Assembly: GCA_903838565.1 (NCBI GenBank)
Contig: CAILZB010000030.1
Coordinates: 1 to 37,653, forward strand
Origin: an uncultured beta proteobacterium
GTDB lineage: Bacteria > Pseudomonadota > Gammaproteobacteria > Burkholderiales > Burkholderiaceae_C
Length of the DNA: 37,653 bases
Reading direction: 5' to 3'
The notes under the pieces were generated by a model, which searched no databases, had not been told where the DNA came from, and saw only the letters and a list, made by a program, of their open reading frames with translations. Below are positions 35,360 to 37,653 of this stretch, in pieces. The number at the start of each line of letters is the position of its first letter. The stretch's first letter is position 1. The translations under genes were made by a program, and so were the position numbers.

Positions 35360-36772
35360 TCAGCCTTTGAGCGTCTGCTCCAGCACGTGCAGCTGCTGGT
35401 TCAATTCGGTCACCTTCTGGCGTTCTCCGCCAATCTTGCGCACCGCGTGCAGCACGGTCGTGTGGTCGCGCCCGCCAAACAGCTCGCCGATCTCTGGCAG
35501 ACTCTTCTGCGTCAATTCCTTCGCAAGGTACATGGCAATCTGGCGCGGCCGCGCAATGCTGGCCGGGCGCCTTTTGGAATACATGTCCGCGACCTTGATC
35601 TTGTAGTAGTCGGCCACGGTCTTCTGGATGTTCTCCACCGAGATCTGCCGGTTCTGGATCGACAGCAGGTCGCGCAGGGCTTCGCGCGCCAGCTGGATCG
35701 AAATTTCCTTCTGGTTGAAGCGCGAGTACGCGAGGATCTTGCGCAGCGCGCCTTCGAGCTCGCGCACGTTGGAGCGCACGTTCTTGGCGACAAAGAAGGC
35801 CACCTCTTCCGGCATTTCCGAACCTTCGGCCCGCGCCTTGTTGATCAGGATGGCCACGCGCAATTCCAACTCGGGCGGCTCGATCGCGACCGTGAGCCCC
35901 GAGTCAAAGCGCGACACCAGACGCTCGTGGATATCGGGCAGGCCCTTGGGGTAGGTGTCGCTGGTCATGACGATGTGCGACTTTTTCGCCAGCAGGGCCT
36001 CGAACGCATTGAAGAACTCTTCCTGCGTGCGGTCCTTGTTGGCAAAGAACTGGACATCGTCGATGAGCAACAGATCGAGCGAGTGGTAGCGCTCCTTGAA
36101 CTCGTCGAAAGTCTTGCGCTGGTACGCCTTAACCACATCCGAGACGAATTGCTCCGCATGGATGTAGAGAACTTTGGCGTTCGGGCGTTCTTCCAGCAGG
36201 CGGTTGCCCACGGCGTGGACCAGATGGGTTTTGCCCAATCCGACGCCGCCGTAGATGAACAGCGGGTTGTACAACTGCCCGGGCGAACTCGCCACATGCA
36301 TCGCGGCGGCACGCGCCATGCGGTTGGCGCTACCCTCCACCAAGGTCTCGAAGGTCAACGCCGAGTTGAGCCGGTTCTTGAAGCCGTTTTGCGCGTTGTC
36401 TTCGCTCGAAACAGGCACGTCGGCCGCCGCAAACGATCCCCGCAGAGTCGGATAATTAGAAGGGTTCGAAACGATCTCACGCGGAGTGATCGCCAACTCA
36501 ACCTGGATGGATTGACCATAGGTCTTTTCCAGCAGTGCGGCAATCTGACTCGCATATTGGGCCCGTATCCAGTCCAGCTTGAAGCGGTTTCCGACGAACA
36601 GCGTGACCTTCGAAAGATCATCGGCGACATTGGCGACCAGTGGCTTGATCCAGGTGTTGAACTGTTGTTCGGGCAAATCCTGAGCGAGTTGCTCAACGCA
36701 GGAAAGCCACAGTGCCTGACCCGCGCTCGGGTTGGCGTGGGGGCTTGCGTTCTCGGGGTATCCTTGGCTCAT
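35360..36772 (-). CDS. dnaA: Chromosomal replication initiator DnaA
   Basis: 470 residues from the ATG at 36772. Domain I starts [20 protein letters not shown]; a short linker follows; the AAA+ domain has Walker [10 protein letters not shown] and Walker [15 protein letters not shown]; domain IV ends with the DNA-binding signature [15 protein letters not shown]. It binds DnaA boxes and opens oriC. An in-frame ATG at 36820 would add 16 residues. I prefer the shorter form because the extra segment is AT-rich, contains a DnaA-box-like sequence and has no better ribosome site. Both starts have weak sites. Three DnaA-box-like sites upstream suggest autoregulation. Confidence 0.95.
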   Translation of the reverse strand: MSQGYPENASPHANPSAGQALWLSCVEQLAQDLPEQQFNTWIKPLVANVADDLSKVTLFVGNRFKLDWIRAQYASQIAALLEKTYGQSIQVELAITPREIVSNPSNYPTLRGSFAAADVPVSSEDNAQNGFKNRLNSALTFETLVEGSANRMARAAAMHVASSPGQLYNPLFIYGGVGLGKTHLVHAVGNRLLEERPNAKVLYIHAEQFVSDVVKAYQRKTFDEFKERYHSLDLLLIDDVQFFANKDRTQEEFFNAFEALLAKKSHIVMTSDTYPKGLPDIHERLVSRFDSGLTVAIEPPELELRVAILINKARAEGSEMPEEVAFFVAKNVRSNVRELEGALRKILAYSRFNQKEISIQLAREALRDLLSIQNRQISVENIQKTVADYYKIKVADMYSKRRPASIARPRQIAMYLAKELTQKSLPEIGELFGGRDHTTVLHAVRKIGGERQKVTELNQQLHVLEQTLKG

Positions 36773-36788
36773 GGGGCTTGCGGGTCTC

Positions 36789-36846
36789 TGTGGATATTTT
36801 TCATATTTTGGCCTCGCCATTGTAATTTATCCAGAATTTATCCACA
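36789..36846. other. DnaA-box cluster upstream of dnaA (autoregulatory and probable oriC element)
   Basis: TTATCCACA (36838-36846) is a perfect DnaA box. TTATCCAGA (36827-36835) has one mismatch and lies 11 bases from it in the same orientation. TGTGGATAT (36789-36797) is a one-mismatch box in the opposite orientation. An AT-rich run (36794-36808) adjoins the last. In gamma- and betaproteobacteria oriC is often in the rpmH-dnaA or dnaA-dnaN gap, so this is the best origin candidate in the window, though three boxes is few. Confidence 0.6.
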
Positions 36847-36899
36847 TGCGGGAAATCCCCGGGCGATGCGGCCTTCAGCGGCAAAAATAGGGCCCGCTA

Positions 36900-36927
36900 T
36901 TGCCAGGCCCGAAAAATTTGCGATAAT
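36900..36927 (+). promoter_or_regulatory. Candidate rpmH promoter
   Basis: TTGCCA (36900-36905) and GATAAT (36922-36927) are separated by 16 bases, a good sigma-70 match. The start of transcription would fall near 36934, leaving a leader of about 78 bases before the rpmH ATG. Confidence 0.6.
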
Positions 36928-36936
36928 CACTGGTTT

Positions 36937-36988
36937 CCCTGATTCAGTTCAGGGTTATTCGATATCTGGTCGCCGCACTCCGGCGACC
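36937..36988 (+). promoter_or_regulatory. Two hairpins in the rpmH leader
   Basis: CCCTGA-TTCAGT-TCAGGG (36937-36954) and GGTCGCCG-CACTC-CGGCGACC (36968-36988) are perfect stems of six and eight pairs, one after the other in the predicted 5' leader. The second ends 23 bases before the ATG, ahead of an AGGA ribosome site. They could serve message stability or autogenous control. Confidence 0.45.
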
Positions 36989-37011
36989 CCGACCCCCCTT
37001 AGGAATTCGTC

Positions 37012-37146
37012 ATGAAACGCACTTACCAACCCTCCAAAATCCGCCGCGCCCGCACCCACGGCTTCCTGGTCCGCATGAAGACCCGTGGTGGACGCGCCGT
37101 GATCAATGCGCGCCGCGCCAAGGGCCGCAAGCGTCTCGCGGTCTAA
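37012..37146 (+). CDS. rpmH: 50S ribosomal protein L34
   Basis: 44 residues, the standard length. [18 protein letters not shown], then [20 protein letters not shown] and a RLAV end are the L34 sequence almost residue for residue. It is very basic and buried in 23S rRNA. AGGA lies upstream of the ATG. It is followed by rnpA and yidD in the conserved rpmH-rnpA-yidD(-yidC) order. Confidence 0.98.
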   Translation: MKRTYQPSKIRRARTHGFLVRMKTRGGRAVINARRAKGRKRLAV

Positions 37147-37184
37147 GCCCCTGGGCTTGGCTGGTGCCTGGCGCTGGTGTGTCC

Positions 37185-37634
37185 GTGCAGCGGCTAACTT
37201 TTACGTTGAAGACCCGGGAGCAGTTCCAGGCCGTCATGGCCGCAGGAACGGTTTCGCGCACCACTCACTTCGCACTGCATCGCTGCAGCCTGCAGCCGTC
37301 AGTCGTGGCAGCAGACGCTCAGCCAGCGGCATCCTCCCCGGCCGGTCTTCAGTTGACCTTCGGCGTCTGGATGGGTGCATTGATTCCCAAGAGATGGGCC
37401 AAACGGGCCGTCACGCGCAACACCATCAGGCGTCAGATCTACGCCGTGAGCGAGGATTGCTGCCTGCCTGCTGCGGCGCATGTGGTGCGCCTGCGTGCGG
37501 GCTTCGACCGCAAGCTGTTCATCAGCGCCACCTCGGAGGTGCTCAAAGCCGCTGTGCGCGTCGAGTTGCGGCAGTTGTTTGAGCGCGCACCGGCCCTTCG
37601 ACCAAGTTCGATTTCTGGCGCCAGCACAACATGA
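37185..37634 (+). CDS. rnpA: Ribonuclease P protein component
   Basis: 149 residues from the GTG at 37185 (VQRLTFTLKTREQFQAVMA). The RNA-binding block KRWAKRAVTRNTIRRQIY matches the RnpA RNR motif, though the usual RNR triplet reads RNT. The protein assists the M1 RNA in removing tRNA 5' leaders. The start is uncertain: GTGs at 37164 and 37179 are in frame and no strong ribosome site marks any of them. A central stretch rich in Ala, Ser and Pro (about 44-55) is an insertion relative to E. coli. The stop overlaps the yidD ATG (ATGA). Confidence 0.92.
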   Translation: MQRLTFTLKTREQFQAVMAAGTVSRTTHFALHRCSLQPSVVAADAQPAASSPAGLQLTFGVWMGALIPKRWAKRAVTRNTIRRQIYAVSEDCCLPAAAHVVRLRAGFDRKLFISATSEVLKAAVRVELRQLFERAPALRPSSISGASTT

Positions 37635-37653
37635 TCAAGACACTGCTCATGGC
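37631..37653 (+). CDS. yidD: Membrane protein insertion factor YidD, first codons only
   Basis: An ATG overlapping the rnpA stop starts MIKTLLM and runs off the window. Seven residues cannot prove the identity; it rests on the conserved rpmH-rnpA-yidD order and on the hydrophobic, basic start typical of YidD. Confidence 0.6.

Overview
The window is GC-rich, densely coded and reads as a chromosomal segment of a betaproteobacterium, most likely Burkholderiales/Comamonadaceae. The grounds are the replication-origin block gyrB-dnaN-dnaA / rpmH-rnpA-yidD at the right end, a Bug-type periplasmic receptor, and the overall protein style. This assignment is inference from recognised families; no search was run.

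Layout. Positions 1-369 hold the C-terminus of a DNA photolyase. Positions 400-11095 are one leftward run of ten genes: lutA, lutC, lutB, a D-lactate dehydrogenase with Fe-S domains, L-lactate permease, UspA, CidA/LrgA, LrgB, an Old Yellow Enzyme and a lipocalin. The lactate genes at its head are divergent from an FCD-type regulator (lldR, 11252-12016), with two TGGT-N3-ACCA operators in the shared intergenic region. A Bug receptor (12126-13094) and a sulfate ABC transporter operon (hydrolase-sbp-cysT-cysW-cysA, 13183-17725) follow. Next is a UvrD/Rep-type helicase with a LexA box in front (17831-19977).

Positions 20134-24139 form an accessory island: three tandem membrane-anchored hemerythrin-like proteins with graded loss of iron ligands. 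They are divergent from a helix-turn-helix/receiver regulator that is broken by a single extra G. Positions 24289-29850 hold an envelope module: ECF sigma factor, membrane anti-sigma candidate, Pal/OmpA-like lipoprotein, a large secreted VIT/vWA/TPR/YfaP-like protein and a small secreted protein. A short rightward operon (30227-31224) encodes a PPOX-family flavoprotein, an unknown 85-residue protein and a Trp-rich TIGR02450 protein. It ends at a bidirectional terminator. The origin block follows, with DnaA boxes between dnaA and rpmH.

How the genes fit together. The lactate region should take up both lactate isomers and oxidise them to pyruvate under LldR control. The CidA/LrgB pair just downstream may move pyruvate or lactate rather than act in lysis. 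The two most system-like parts are the hemerythrin triplet with its divergent regulator and the sigma-factor-led VIT/vWA envelope operon. No tRNA, rRNA, CRISPR array, insertion sequence or prophage was seen.
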